NCBI GenBank assembly: GCA_041920415.1
Contig: JBHGYD010000006.1
Span: 1-64,000 of the forward strand
Source: JBHGYD01 sp041920415
GTDB taxonomy: Bacteria; Bacillota; Bacilli; Bacillales; Anoxybacillaceae
DNA: 64,000 bases
Direction of reading: 5' to 3'
Positions 52,440 to 61,083 of this stretch are shown here, piece after piece (the stretch's first letter is position 1; the number at the start of each line of letters is the position of its first letter). Below the pieces are notes generated by a model, which ran no database searches, was not told where the DNA came from, and saw only the letters and a program-made list of their open reading frames with translations. The position numbers and the translations under genes were made by a program.

Positions 52440-53957
52440 TCATTTCATAAGGAAAATTCGCTTCAACTCCTCTTCCCAGCCGTTAAACATCCACCGCGTT
52501 CGCTCATCCTTTTGCATCATCGGCTGACGATAGTAGTTTTCTAGTGAAAATCCACATCGATCGCAGCACATCTCCGGTTTTTGCTTTAGTTGTTGATCAA
52601 AATATGCGACAATCCATTCTCTGCGACAAGAAGAATGGAATAGCCACGTAAGCATAGTTTGCAACTTTTTTCGTTTCCATCGTTTCCGTTCTTCAATTTT
52701 TTTACATAATTTCATACGTAACGCTTCTATACCATTGCGCGTACACGTAGATAAAAACGAAAAAACCCCTTCTTTTTCCAAAAAATATTGGAATATACGC
52801 CATTGCACTTCACTCAAACCAACAAGCATACCGATTTGTTGAGCCCATTCTTCTTGAGGATGGGGATTCTCTAAAAATCTCTCGAACGCAAGCCGAATTT
52901 GTTCATCCGTCGGCAATTCCGCCTCCATAAGAGATTGTACCATGTCCTCATCGCCATGGGTATATAGTAAAATCGCAACGCTATTTTTTCCATCGCGTCC
53001 AGCTCGACCGATTTCTTGCAAATACGCTTCCATTTGTCCAGGAAGATGAAAGTGAATGACAAAGCGAATATTTTCTTTGTTCACGCCCATTCCAAATGCG
53101 TTCGTACAACAAACAATCTGTAATTGATCGCGCAAAAATTGTTGTTGAACTAACATGCGTTGTTCCGAATCCATTCCACCATGATAATACGCAACATTTT
53201 CGATTCCTTCTGCCTGTAATCGCCGGGCGATCGCTTCCGCCCATTGCCGGCTTGAAAAATAAATGAGACCAGGACCTTTTAACGTTTTTACGTAATGAAA
53301 AAGCTGATTCACTTTTTCTTCGACTGATGTTACGGTTTCTACCTTTATTGCAATATTCGGACGATCCACTGGATAAATATGTTGACACACTTGTCTGAGT
53401 TGAAGCGTACGAATAATATCGTCGATCACTTCCGTTGGCGCCGTCGCCGTCAACGCCAAACATGGCGGATTTCCAACAAATTTCCGAATTTCTCCGAGTT
53501 TTAAAAAGTCCGGGCGAAAATCATGCCCCCATTGCGAAATACAATGGGCTTCATCGACAACAAATAACGAAATCTTCACGTTCGTTAAAGCACGCATCAG
53601 TTTCGGCGACTGCAAAATTTCCGGCGACGCATAAATGAAGCGAAATCGCTGCAAATTCGCTAACGCTGCCTTTTTTATATCGCTTGCTAAAAAGCTATTT
53701 AACGCAATGACCCGCTTTTCTCCGCGATTTCTGAGCTGCTGCACTTGATCTTCCATAAGCGAAACAAGCGGCGAAATAATTAATACACTTCCGGGCAACA
53801 TATAACCGGGAAGCTGATAACAAAGCGATTTCCCGCCACCTGTTGGCAACATCGCCAGCACGTCGCGCCCGCGAATGATATCTTCTATAATTTCCCGTTG
53901 TCCGGGGCGAAACGAACGATATCCGAACTTTTCTTCTAACAAACGCTCAAGATGCAC
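52440..53957 (-). CDS. recS: RecQ-family ATP-dependent DNA helicase (RecS type)
   Basis: 505 aa. 3'-5' helicase for recombination and fork repair. Motif 0 FRPGQREII, Walker A LPTGGGKSLCYQLP, DEAHCISQWGHDFRP (motif II with the RecQ extension), CCTNAFGMGVNK and QEIGRAGRDG. The C-terminus holds four clustered Cys (HSSCRREW ... MCCDRCGF), the RecQ zinc site, and no HRDC domain, matching the shorter B. subtilis RecS (YpbC). GTG start after GGGGAG, overlapping ypbB by 11 nt. Confidence 0.92.
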   Translation of the reverse strand: MHLERLLEEKFGYRSFRPGQREIIEDIIRGRDVLAMLPTGGGKSLCYQLPGYMLPGSVLIISPLVSLMEDQVQQLRNRGEKRVIALNSFLASDIKKAALANLQRFRFIYASPEILQSPKLMRALTNVKISLFVVDEAHCISQWGHDFRPDFLKLGEIRKFVGNPPCLALTATAPTEVIDDIIRTLQLRQVCQHIYPVDRPNIAIKVETVTSVEEKVNQLFHYVKTLKGPGLIYFSSRQWAEAIARRLQAEGIENVAYYHGGMDSEQRMLVQQQFLRDQLQIVCCTNAFGMGVNKENIRFVIHFHLPGQMEAYLQEIGRAGRDGKNSVAILLYTHGDEDMVQSLMEAELPTDEQIRLAFERFLENPHPQEEWAQQIGMLVGLSEVQWRIFQYFLEKEGVFSFLSTCTRNGIEALRMKLCKKIEERKRWKRKKLQTMLTWLFHSSCRREWIVAYFDQQLKQKPEMCCDRCGFSLENYYRQPMMQKDERTRWMFNGWEEELKRIFLMK

Positions 53958-55011
53958 CTATCTCCCCTGCCTTTGCCAATACGAGGCGAATTTCAAAATA
54001 ACTGACATCCGCACCAACCGCTTCACGAATTTTTTTTAACTGCCTTGTCCGTAACCGTTTGGCTGCCTCTGTTACTTTCAATATCGTTTCCGTATCAACG
54101 AACGGTTCAATCGAAAACTCGCTTATATTGGCAGCGATTTCGACAATATGATCTTCAATCGTACTTCGTTTTAACTTGCGCAACCGAGCAATTTCCTCGA
54201 TCGTTTTTCCTTTACATAGCCACTCATACGTTTTTTGAGTCGATACCGTTAACGGAACAGGCGGAGATATATCGCCTACCAATCCGTATAAAATCGGAAA
54301 CGACTGCTTGTCCGCTTCAGCGTTCGCCATCATATAGTGCAATACATGTTGAAACATCAATCGAATATAAAGAGGGTCTTTTTGCAAAACGATAGAAAGT
54401 TGCTCATTCGTCCATCCAATTCGCTCAAAGCTTGTCAGACGCAATGTAAAAATCGTTGCTTCCTCTTCGGAGAGGGCGGCAAGAAGTGTGCGAATTTCCT
54501 CATAAAGCGCATTCGCTAGCTCACGTGCCTTACGTTTTTGTGAAAAAAGATATCGCTTGACCCATGCAAATGTTTCCTCATGGCGATGAATCGGCTCAAA
54601 TCTTTGATGCTGAAGGACATTCGACAACGTCTGTACAAGCAACGACAGCCGATACCAAAACAACGTATCAGATGAATGATATTTCCAACCGTTTAAATAC
54701 CTTAAAAACGGAGCGGAAGGAAGCCATCGTTGAAGCTGCTCAACTCCGCTCGTCGTCAATACATACGAACGCTCCTGCACTGGGATCATCCATTGCTGCT
54801 TCATTAATTCGCAAGCGGCTTGTTCGATTTCGTGAAGATGGACGTCCTTACACACTCCAAATAACTGTTCCAGTTGAAACCATTTACTATCTTGTAACGT
54901 TTGGGAGGACTTTTTTCCTGAAAGCAAATGGTACACAGCAGACAATGAACGTTCCCCGTTAAACCGATGCAAACAATATAAAAGAAGAAATAATAGAACG
55001 TTGTTCCCCAT
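53947..55011 (-). CDS. ypbB: YpbB, helix-turn-helix protein coupled to recS
   Basis: 354 aa. Mostly helical; near residue 265-300 is a helix-turn-helix (TYEWLCKGKTIEEIARLRKL then RSTIEDHIVEI) like the C-terminal RQC-adjacent domain of some helicases. It overlaps and is cotranscribed with the RecQ-like helicase, suggesting a partner role; that is inferred. Start after GAGGTACGG. Same length as B. subtilis YpbB. Confidence 0.85.
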   Translation of the reverse strand: MGNNVLLFLLLYCLHRFNGERSLSAVYHLLSGKKSSQTLQDSKWFQLEQLFGVCKDVHLHEIEQAACELMKQQWMIPVQERSYVLTTSGVEQLQRWLPSAPFLRYLNGWKYHSSDTLFWYRLSLLVQTLSNVLQHQRFEPIHRHEETFAWVKRYLFSQKRKARELANALYEEIRTLLAALSEEEATIFTLRLTSFERIGWTNEQLSIVLQKDPLYIRLMFQHVLHYMMANAEADKQSFPILYGLVGDISPPVPLTVSTQKTYEWLCKGKTIEEIARLRKLKRSTIEDHIVEIAANISEFSIEPFVDTETILKVTEAAKRLRTRQLKKIREAVGADVSYFEIRLVLAKAGEIGAS

Positions 55012-55149
55012 CCGTACCTCGCCTCACGATCATGTATACATTGATTGTAGCAAAAATGTTGAACCGTTTCCTCATGTTTGAATTCAAAACAAAACGGGTA
55101 AAATAACATCGATAACCGTTATGAAAGACATTCTCATTGGACTTTTCTA

Positions 55150-55178
55150 TTGAAAAGTTTGTAAAACAGCTTTATTAT
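55150..55178 (+). promoter_or_regulatory. Probable fer promoter
   Basis: -35 TTGAAA (55150-55155), 17-nt spacer, -10 TATTAT (55173-55178), about 90 nt before the fer start. Confidence 0.55.
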
Positions 55179-55269
55179 AAGTTATGAGGAATACGTTTCC
55201 ACTTACATATTACCGGTAATGGAATCCATTCAATCGCCATGCCGCAAATCGAATTGGGGAGGTTTTTTC

Positions 55270-55518
55270 ATGCCAAAGTACACAATTGTTGACAAAGAAA
55301 CCTGTATTGCCTGCGGAGCATGTGGTGCTGCTGCTCCAGACATTTACGACTACGATGATGAAGGAATCGCATACGTTACGCTTGACGACAACCAAGGAAT
55401 CGTAGAAGTACCAGATATTTTAGTCGACGACATGATGGATGCATTTGAAGGCTGTCCAACAGACTCTATTAAAGTAGCCGACGAGCCGTTCGACGGAAAT
55501 CCAAATAAATTTGAATAA
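55270..55518 (+). CDS. fer: Ferredoxin, single [4Fe-4S] cluster
   Basis: 82 aa. Low-potential electron carrier, in Bacillus a donor to cytochromes P450 and others. Cluster ligands are in CIACGACG (Cys11, 14, 17 counted from Met1 as 12, 15, 18) and in EGCPTDS; the second cluster of the clostridial type is missing, as expected. Nearly every residue I can recall of the B. stearothermophilus ferredoxin matches. ATG 55270 follows GGGGAGG; the 17 upstream codons are not used. Confidence 0.97.
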   Translation: MPKYTIVDKETCIACGACGAAAPDIYDYDDEGIAYVTLDDNQGIVEVPDILVDDMMDAFEGCPTDSIKVADEPFDGNPNKFE

Positions 55519-55526
55519 AATATAAA

Positions 55527-55560
55527 AAAAGCCCCTTTACCTCTTGGCAAAGGGGCTTTT
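55527..55560. terminator. Bidirectional terminator between fer and ribU
   Basis: 12-bp perfect stem (AAAAGCCCCTTT/AAAGGGGCTTTT), T-rich on both strands, between the converging genes. Confidence 0.9.
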
Positions 55561-55565
55561 CAATA

Positions 55566-56141
55566 TTATACAGCCATTTGACGTTGAATCCACGGCTTCA
55601 TTTTCGCAAACAACATCATAAAAATGACAGTAATCATAATGCCTTTAATCACATTAAATGGCAAAATACCAGTTACAATTAACTTTCTTGCTTGTTCGGA
55701 CGATAAAGCCGGGGCGTTAAGGAAAAACGTATATGCTGGTAAAATGACATAATAATTTAATACGCTCATCATCAATGTCATAATCACAGTTCCTAAAACC
55801 AACCCGTACGTCAAGCCTTTTGAATCGCGGAACTTTTGAAATAAATAGGCAGCCGGAACAATAAACAACACTCCCGCGAGAAAATTCGCAAGCTGACCAA
55901 CGGGAACGCCGGTGCCGCTTCCTTGAATAAAGTAATGCAGCAAGTTTTTAATCGCTTCCACCGCAACGCCCGCTATCGGACCGAACATAATGGCTGCCAG
56001 AAGAGCCGGGATTTCGCTGAAATCAATGAGTAGAAACGTTGGAAGCAGCGGAATCGGAAAATTTAACATCATTAACAAGTAGGCAATGCCGGAAAACGTT
56101 CCGACGGCAACAAGTTTTTTTACATTGCGTTTTTCTTGCAT
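55566..56141 (-). CDS. ribU: Riboflavin transporter RibU (ECF S component)
   Basis: 191 aa (ypaA in B. subtilis), about six helices. Substrate-binding subunit of an energy-coupling-factor importer for riboflavin; it shares the ECF module with other vitamins. The N-terminal VAVGTFSGIAYLLMMLNFP-like segment, IDFSEIPALLAAIMFGP and GVAVEAIKNLLHYFI are typical. Start after AGGAGAG. Controlled by the FMN riboswitch upstream. Confidence 0.93.
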   Translation of the reverse strand: MQEKRNVKKLVAVGTFSGIAYLLMMLNFPIPLLPTFLLIDFSEIPALLAAIMFGPIAGVAVEAIKNLLHYFIQGSGTGVPVGQLANFLAGVLFIVPAAYLFQKFRDSKGLTYGLVLGTVIMTLMMSVLNYYVILPAYTFFLNAPALSSEQARKLIVTGILPFNVIKGIMITVIFMMLFAKMKPWIQRQMAV

Positions 56142-56212
56142 GTTTCTTCTCTCCTTTTCTTTTTAGGATTTAGATCCATCTCAAGAAAAAGAGGAAGGCT
56201 TCTTTAGCGCCA

Positions 56213-56245
56213 GAAAAAATAAATCCCCATGCGTTTGCATGAGGG
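56213..56245 (-). terminator. Riboswitch-controlled terminator upstream of ribU
   Basis: About 8-bp stem (CTCATGC...GCATGGG region, one G-U pair, 4-nt loop) followed by ATTTATTTTTT on the minus strand, between the FMN aptamer and ribU. The expression platform of a transcriptional OFF switch. Confidence 0.75.
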
Positions 56246-56310
56246 AGAAATTTTACGGCATGCTAAAGAAACGTTCGGTTTGCTTATTTTTTCGAACGTC
56301 ACCAACCTCC

Positions 56311-56436
56311 ATCTTCTCCCATCCAGACTATACTGTCGGCTCTGGACTCGCACCAGATCCTGCCTTTTCGGCTCGCGGGCTTAGAAACGGACGTTTCATC
56401 ACCGCCGGTCGGGAATTTCACCCTGCCCCGAAGATA
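56311..56436 (-). promoter_or_regulatory. FMN riboswitch (RFN element)
   Basis: In transcript sense it runs from ATCTTCGGGGCAGGGTGAAA through TCCCGACCGGCGGT, AGCCCGCGAGCC, GGCAGGATCTGGTG and AGTCCAGAGCCGACAGT to GGATGGGAGAAGAT. All conserved RFN segments and the closing P1 helix (ATCTTC/GAAGAT) are present. It should repress ribU when FMN is plentiful. It occupies most of the 519-bp gap between ribU and ppa. Confidence 0.97.
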
Positions 56437-56592
56437 GATCTATTTTATTTTTCACTTTCATTATAACGAATCATTGATATTTTGTTAAGCAAAAAATCTT
56501 GAATTAAAGATTTATTGTGCGTGGAAAGACAAGAAAAAGCTTGGGAAAGTTGATCCACAAAAAACTTTACTCACACAATTTCTAACCAATTG

Positions 56593-56621
56593 TTGCTACC
56601 GCTTGTCTCATATTCTATAAT
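56593..56621 (+). promoter_or_regulatory. Probable ppa promoter
   Basis: -35 TTGCTA (56593-56598), 17-nt spacer, -10 TATAAT (56616-56621), 40 nt before the ppa start. Confidence 0.55.
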
Positions 56622-56660
56622 AAGAAAAGCATATATACATATTTAAGGAGGAATTTGTCG

Positions 56661-57164
56661 ATGGCTTTTGAAAACAAAGTCGTAGAAGCATTTATTGAAA
56701 TTCCAACCGGCAGTCAAAACAAATACGAGTTCGATAAAGAGCGTGGCATCTTTAAACTAGACCGTGTCTTATTCTCACCAATGTTTTATCCAGCGGAGTA
56801 CGGTTATTTAGAAAACACGCTCGCGCTTGATGGTGACCCACTTGATATTTTAGTCATCACTACAAATCCGACATTCCCTGGCTGCGTCATTGACACGCGC
56901 GTTATCGGTTATTTAAACATGGTCGACAGCGGCGAAGAAGACGCAAAATTAATCGGCGTTCCGGTTGAAGACCCTCGTTTTGACGAAGTTCGCAGCATTG
57001 AAGACCTGCCACAACATAAATTAAAAGAAATCGCTCATTTCTTTGAACGCTATAAAGATTTACAAGGTAAACGAACAGAAATCGGCACATGGGAAGGCCC
57101 AGAAGCAGCAGCAAAACTCATTGACGAGTGCATCGCTCGTTACAACGAAAACAAAAATAAATAA
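56661..57164 (+). CDS. ppa: Inorganic pyrophosphatase (family I)
   Basis: 167 aa soluble family I enzyme, unlike the manganese-dependent family II enzyme of B. subtilis. Active-site text: EIPTGSQNKYEFDKERG, FYPAEYGYLENTLALDGDPLDILV (the DxDPxD Asp cluster is GDPLDILV), and HFFERYKDLQGK. ATG 56661 follows AAGGAGG. Confidence 0.95.
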   Translation: MAFENKVVEAFIEIPTGSQNKYEFDKERGIFKLDRVLFSPMFYPAEYGYLENTLALDGDPLDILVITTNPTFPGCVIDTRVIGYLNMVDSGEEDAKLIGVPVEDPRFDEVRSIEDLPQHKLKEIAHFFERYKDLQGKRTEIGTWEGPEAAAKLIDECIARYNENKNK

Positions 57165-57171
57165 GGCGCTT

Positions 57172-57205
57172 AAACCAAGTTGACGTTGTTCAACTTGGTT
57201 TTCTT
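57172..57205 (+). terminator. Terminator of ppa
   Basis: 12-bp perfect stem (AAACCAAGTTGA/TCAACTTGGTTT) followed by TCTTTTTC on the plus strand, 8 nt after the ppa stop. Confidence 0.85.
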
Positions 57206-57272
57206 TTTCTTAAGCAAATTCCGAACATTCAAGATAAAAACGTTTACATTGGTATGACTTCTTTGTATTTCG

Positions 57273-57301
57273 TTGACAGATGGTACTTCGTGTGATAAAT
57301 T
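57273..57301 (+). promoter_or_regulatory. Probable serA promoter
   Basis: -35 TTGACA (57273-57278), 17-nt spacer, -10 TAAATT (57296-57301), giving a leader of about 35 nt. A cre-like sequence with one mismatch lies about 20-35 nt upstream of the -35 (ATGTAAACGTTTTTA, read on the minus strand). Confidence 0.65.
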
Positions 57302-57344
57302 ATCAGAAATTTAAAATTCTTGATGAAGAAAGGAGTGTATCATC

Positions 57345-58919
57345 TTGTTTCGCATTTTAGTGTCTGATTCCATAAGCGAAGAAGGTTTAGCCCCTCTCCG
57401 AAAAGCCGAACATATCGAAGTTGTTCAAAAAAAGGTTGCAGAAGTCGAAGACCGCCTTCATGAATTTGATGCTTTACTCGTACGAAGCGCTACAAAAGTG
57501 ACAGAAGAATTGCTTCGCAAAATGACAAATTTAAAAATTGTCGGCCGTGCTGGCGTCGGAGTCGATAACATTGATGTCGAGGCGGCGACAAAACATGGAG
57601 TCGTTGTCATTAACGCTCCAAACGGCAACACTATTTCAACGGCCGAGCATACATTTGCGATGATGGCCTCACTTGTCCGTCACATTCCACAAGCGCATGT
57701 TTCTGTAAAATCACGCGAATGGAACCGCTCTGCGTTTGTCGGTACAGAATTATACGGAAAGCATTTAGGTGTCATTGGATTTGGCCGCATCGGTTCCGAA
57801 GTCGCCAAACGGGCGCGCGCCTTCGGAATGAAAGTCCATGTATATGATCCATTTTTAACAAAAGAACGCGCGGAAAAAATCGGTGTTTCTGTTTGTACGC
57901 TCGATGAAGTGCTCGCTCTTTCCGACATCATTACTGTACATACTCCATTAACAAAAGAAACAAAAGGGCTGCTTGGTGAAAAAAATCTGGCCAAGACGAA
58001 AAAAGGAGTATATCTCATTAACTGTGCCCGCGGCGGAATTATCGATGAACAAGCATTAGTCACATTCTTGAAAAATGGGCATGTAGCTGGCGTCGCTCTT
58101 GACGTATTCGAACAAGAACCACCAGGCGACCACCCGCTTCTTTCATTTGAAAATGTGATTGTAACCCCACATCTCGGAGCATCGACAGTCGAAGCACAGC
58201 TCAATGTCGCAACACAAGTCGCAGAAGAAGTTCTCCAATTTTTAGAAGGAAAGCCCGTTACGTCTTCTATTAATCTACCAACCTTGTCCAAAGATATTTA
58301 CGAAAAAATTCAATCGTTCTATAATTTAGCGAAAAAAATGGGCATTGTTGCTTCCCAATACATGAACGAGCCTGTTCAAGAAATCACCGTCACATACGCA
58401 GGAACAGTGGCAGATCTAGAAACAACTTATATCACGCGAAGCTTGCTCGCTGGCTTTTTACAGCCGCGCGTGGCCTCAACAGTGAACGAAGTCAATGCAG
58501 CAATGATCGCGAAAGAACGAGGCATTACGTTTGGGGAGAAGTTTTCCACTCAGACACACGGCTATGCGAACTGCATTTCTCTAACGGTACATGGAGAAAA
58601 CAAAACTTTTACCATTAAAGGAACACATATTCCAAATTACGGTGACCGTATCGTTCACTTTAACGGCTTTTCGATTGACTTCGCGCCAGAAGGATACCTC
58701 CTCTATATTCAACATCAAGACAAACCAGGAATGATCGGTAAAGTTGGGAACGTATTAGGCAATCATCAAATAAACATCGCAACAATGCAAGTTGGACGCC
58801 AAGAAGCAGGCGGAAAAGCGATTATGATGCTTTCCTTAGATAAACCGCTCAATGATGCACTATTAGAAAAACTAACCGAAATTGAAGATATTGAAATGGC
58901 GAAAAAATTGGAAGTATAA
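57345..58919 (+). CDS. serA: D-3-phosphoglycerate dehydrogenase
   Basis: 524 aa long form. First step of serine synthesis. NAD-binding GVIGFGRIGSEVAKRARAFG, catalytic region INCARGGIIDEQALV and TPHLGASTVEAQLNVA, then an intervening allosteric domain, then a C-terminal ACT domain (LYIQHQDKPGMIGKVGNVLG) that in relatives senses serine. TTG start at 57345, after AAGGAG; the protein start MFRILVSDSIS aligns with B. subtilis SerA. Confidence 0.96.
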   Translation: MFRILVSDSISEEGLAPLRKAEHIEVVQKKVAEVEDRLHEFDALLVRSATKVTEELLRKMTNLKIVGRAGVGVDNIDVEAATKHGVVVINAPNGNTISTAEHTFAMMASLVRHIPQAHVSVKSREWNRSAFVGTELYGKHLGVIGFGRIGSEVAKRARAFGMKVHVYDPFLTKERAEKIGVSVCTLDEVLALSDIITVHTPLTKETKGLLGEKNLAKTKKGVYLINCARGGIIDEQALVTFLKNGHVAGVALDVFEQEPPGDHPLLSFENVIVTPHLGASTVEAQLNVATQVAEEVLQFLEGKPVTSSINLPTLSKDIYEKIQSFYNLAKKMGIVASQYMNEPVQEITVTYAGTVADLETTYITRSLLAGFLQPRVASTVNEVNAAMIAKERGITFGEKFSTQTHGYANCISLTVHGENKTFTIKGTHIPNYGDRIVHFNGFSIDFAPEGYLLYIQHQDKPGMIGKVGNVLGNHQINIATMQVGRQEAGGKAIMMLSLDKPLNDALLEKLTEIEDIEMAKKLEV

Positions 58920-58993
58920 AAGATGGCTAGAAAAACAGAATTGCACGAATACGCTCCTAAAGCGGAGAACATAGGTGAATAAACGGGTTGAAT

Positions 58994-59026
58994 AAAAAAA
59001 GGGCTTGGAACATGTTCCAAGCTCTT
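58994..59026 (-). terminator. Terminator after the HXXEE gene (and possibly serA)
   Basis: Palindrome GCTTGGAACATGTTCCAAGC extended by G-U pairs, with seven T on the minus strand and a weaker CTCTTT on the plus strand, between converging genes. Confidence 0.7.
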
Positions 59027-59067
59027 TCAGATTTATAATCCGCCCTCATTAGCACAATAGACCGATT

Positions 59068-59604
59068 TTATACCGCTTTCTTTCCAATCCAATGAGCCAT
59101 CAATACTATAGGGAAAATGAAGAAGATAAAAGGCAAACTGACAAAAATAGTATCCCAAGTGATGACTTGATTTTTAAATAATGAGTTAAACAATACTATG
59201 CTGTAAGGAAGAACGATCACTATTGATGTTATAACACCAGGAGTAATGGAACGAAAAAAAATAGCCTGACCAATATGAGTAAATGCATGAAGAAAGAAAA
59301 TCAGTATGCAAACAGTAAAGAAATGAATGTTGGCAAATGGACCTTGATGAACATATTGACTTGCCATATAAGTAGAACTACTAACAAATAGAAAAATAAC
59401 CAATACCGAAACAGAAAATTGTGCTGTTGACATTGAAAATTGCTTGATGACTCTATCGGCAATTTTTCTTGGCAATTTTTCATAAATAACATCTGAATTC
59501 TTTTTTACCCACTTTTCAACCATAATAATTTCTTCAAAATCATGAAGAACAAACATAATTGGAAATAGCCAAATCAGTGTTTGAACATCGAGCCACCGTT
59601 CCAT
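59068..59604 (-). CDS. HXXEE domain membrane protein
   Basis: 178 aa with about five helices. The family-defining motif is HDFEE near residue 21 (MFVLHDFEEIIMVEKWV), with HAFTHIGQAI mid-protein. HXXEE proteins are small membrane proteins of unknown activity. ATG 59604 follows GGTGGAG. It is not part of the B. subtilis gene order here and its sequence is AT-rich, so it is probably an accessory gene. Confidence 0.72.
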   Translation of the reverse strand: MERWLDVQTLIWLFPIMFVLHDFEEIIMVEKWVKKNSDVIYEKLPRKIADRVIKQFSMSTAQFSVSVLVIFLFVSSSTYMASQYVHQGPFANIHFFTVCILIFFLHAFTHIGQAIFFRSITPGVITSIVIVLPYSIVLFNSLFKNQVITWDTIFVSLPFIFFIFPIVLMAHWIGKKAV

Positions 59605-59857
59605 AATCTCCACCCATTCAGTATACTTATCTTTGGTTGGTAATCCTTGTTCAACTAAACTGCCCTTTAGCCCTCCATAACTTTACTTGAATATATAATC
59701 GCTCAAACGAGTACATTCCCTTTTTTACATTAAAGAAAAATAATAAAATCAATTCACGTTTAACAGAACCATTTAATAAAAAGAAAAAGAGAACACGTAA
59801 TTATGTATTCTCCTTTATAATTTAGGTCTTGATAAGAAACTCCCATTCCCTTTCCTC
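59605..59857. other. AT-rich intergenic region upstream of the HXXEE gene
   Basis: About 250 bp with no convincing gene. It holds short A-rich runs and presumably the promoter of the HXXEE gene, but I found no clear -35/-10 pair. The stem-loop modules begin at its right edge. Confidence 0.4.
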
Positions 59858-59950
59858 TGCCCATCGCTGAGTCAGGATGGCGACATTTCGCCGTTGCCCA
59901 CAGGACGTGGGCAGCTTTTAGGCGAAATTGCCGCCGCTTCCGCTTTTCTT
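59858..59950 (-). repeat. Stem-loop repeat module B (distal, hisJ cluster)
   Basis: On the minus strand it begins AAGAAAAGCGGAAGCGGCGG and carries the same 54-base core as the ypzI copy (59926-59873 equals 30508-30561). Hairpins TTCGCC/GGCGAA and TGCCCAC/GTGGGCA are identical. Its left boundary is uncertain. Third module in the tandem row downstream of hisJ. Confidence 0.8.
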
Positions 59951-60069
59951 ATTGTCTAGCTTCGGACGCTATCGGCTCGAGTCGCTCCGCCCCACACTGC
60001 GGCGGCGACAGCCTCCTCGGTGGGGCTCGTGCGATCTTCGCCGATAAGCGAGCGTCCTCAGCTTTTCTT
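59951..60069 (-). repeat. Stem-loop repeat module R2 (middle, hisJ cluster)
   Basis: On the minus strand it begins AAGAAAAGCTGAGGACGC and ends GAAGCTAGACAAT. It folds into one long hairpin: GGACGCT (59964) with AGCGTCC (60051), ATCGGC (59971) with GCCGAT (60040), GCCCCAC (59989) with GTGGGGC (60020). The loop is GC-rich. Confidence 0.8.
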
Positions 60070-60190
60070 ACTGTCTAGCTTCAGCGGCTAGCTCTCTTCT
60101 GCCAAATAACCTTCTCCCTCGAAGTGCGAGCACTTCTGCGGGCGAAGAACATTTGGCTTTGAGAGCTGTTCGCGCCGCTTCCGCTTTTCT
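60070..60190 (-). repeat. Stem-loop repeat module R3 (proximal, touching the hisJ stop)
   Basis: On the minus strand it begins AGAAAAGCGGAAGCGGCG within the hisJ TAG and ends GAAGCTAGACAGTA. Nested perfect arms: AGCGGC/GCCGCT, AGCTCTC/GAGAGCT, GCCAAAT/ATTTGGC and GAAGTGC/GCACTTC, giving a hairpin about 97 nt long. No T-run follows. Confidence 0.8.
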
Positions 60191-61001
60191 AACCTAACGG
60201 TACTGCTTTTCGTTCTCCTTTGTGGAACGTCATCAGTTCGGTATATCCAACGCTTTTAGCTAGTTCAATCGCTTGGTCAAAATCCGCGCCGACATGCTCT
60301 GGAATGTGAGCGTCAGACGAAAGAACAATTGGAATCCTTTTGTCGTAACACATTTTTAACAGCCGTTTGTCAGGATATAGCTCTCCAACAGGCTTGCGCA
60401 ATCCTGCTGTACTAATTTCGACACACGTTTTCGAATCGGCAAGCGCAGTTGTCGCCCGATCATATTGTTCTAGCAAAAACTCTTCATCTTCTGGAATATA
60501 TTTAAAAATTTTCACTAAATCTAAATGACCAATAATATCAAATAAATTGGATTCGGCTAATGTGACCACTTGATCAAAATATTTGCGATATGTATCGTAT
60601 AAATCCCGTCGTTCCCATTCTTTTCGATATTCGGCCAAGTCAATGCCAAAATCATCGACCCAATGAATCGAACCGATGACATAATCAAAATCGTACGATT
60701 GAATAAACGCTGCCATCTCTTCATGTTTTCCTGGCGTATAATCCATTTCAATCGACATTTTCACATCGATTCCTGCATCCCACGCTTCGTGAAATAGGCG
60801 AACATAATCGTCCATATCATAACATCTTCGCTCTTCTACCCATGGATTCGAAAGAATATGTTTCGTTTGATAAAAATGATAAGCATGTTCGGAAATGCCA
60901 AAATGTTGAATCCCTTTTCGCGCGGCCTCATCGGTAAACTGCTTTAAGTAGTCCAGCGTTAATGTGCCTCGTTCTAAATGATTATGATAGTCTGTTAGCA
61001 T
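60189..61001 (-). CDS. hisJ: Histidinol-phosphatase, PHP family
   Basis: 270 aa (also hisK). Dephosphorylates histidinol phosphate in histidine synthesis. PHP metal motifs: TDYHNHLERGT, GISEHAYHFY, IEMDYTPG, VIGSIHWVDDFGID, IIGHLDLVK and SSDAHIPEHVG. Start after GGGAGGCG. Monocistronic, with a promoter 30 nt upstream. Its stop codon runs directly into the stem-loop repeats, which form its 3' region. Confidence 0.93.
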   Translation of the reverse strand: MLTDYHNHLERGTLTLDYLKQFTDEAARKGIQHFGISEHAYHFYQTKHILSNPWVEERRCYDMDDYVRLFHEAWDAGIDVKMSIEMDYTPGKHEEMAAFIQSYDFDYVIGSIHWVDDFGIDLAEYRKEWERRDLYDTYRKYFDQVVTLAESNLFDIIGHLDLVKIFKYIPEDEEFLLEQYDRATTALADSKTCVEISTAGLRKPVGELYPDKRLLKMCYDKRIPIVLSSDAHIPEHVGADFDQAIELAKSVGYTELMTFHKGERKAVPLG

Positions 61002-61029
61002 TGCAGTCGCCTCCCACTATGTTTTTCTC

Positions 61030-61059
61030 ATTATATCTCATGAAAAAGTGAGAGGACAA
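61030..61059 (-). promoter_or_regulatory. Probable hisJ promoter
   Basis: Minus strand -35 TTGTCC (61059-61054), 18-nt spacer, -10 TATAAT (61035-61030). Confidence 0.6.
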
Positions 61060-61083
61060 TCATTTTAATGAATTTTCAAAATG

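Noticed and set aside
54564..54962. 132-codon plus-strand frame inside ypbB
   Set aside because: It has no ribosome site, no recognisable motifs, and lies wholly within ypbB.
59949..60190. CRISPR array as an explanation of the tandem repeats before hisJ
   Set aside because: The shared parts are end boxes of long hairpins, spacing is about 120 nt, and the interiors are self-complementary rather than unique spacers.
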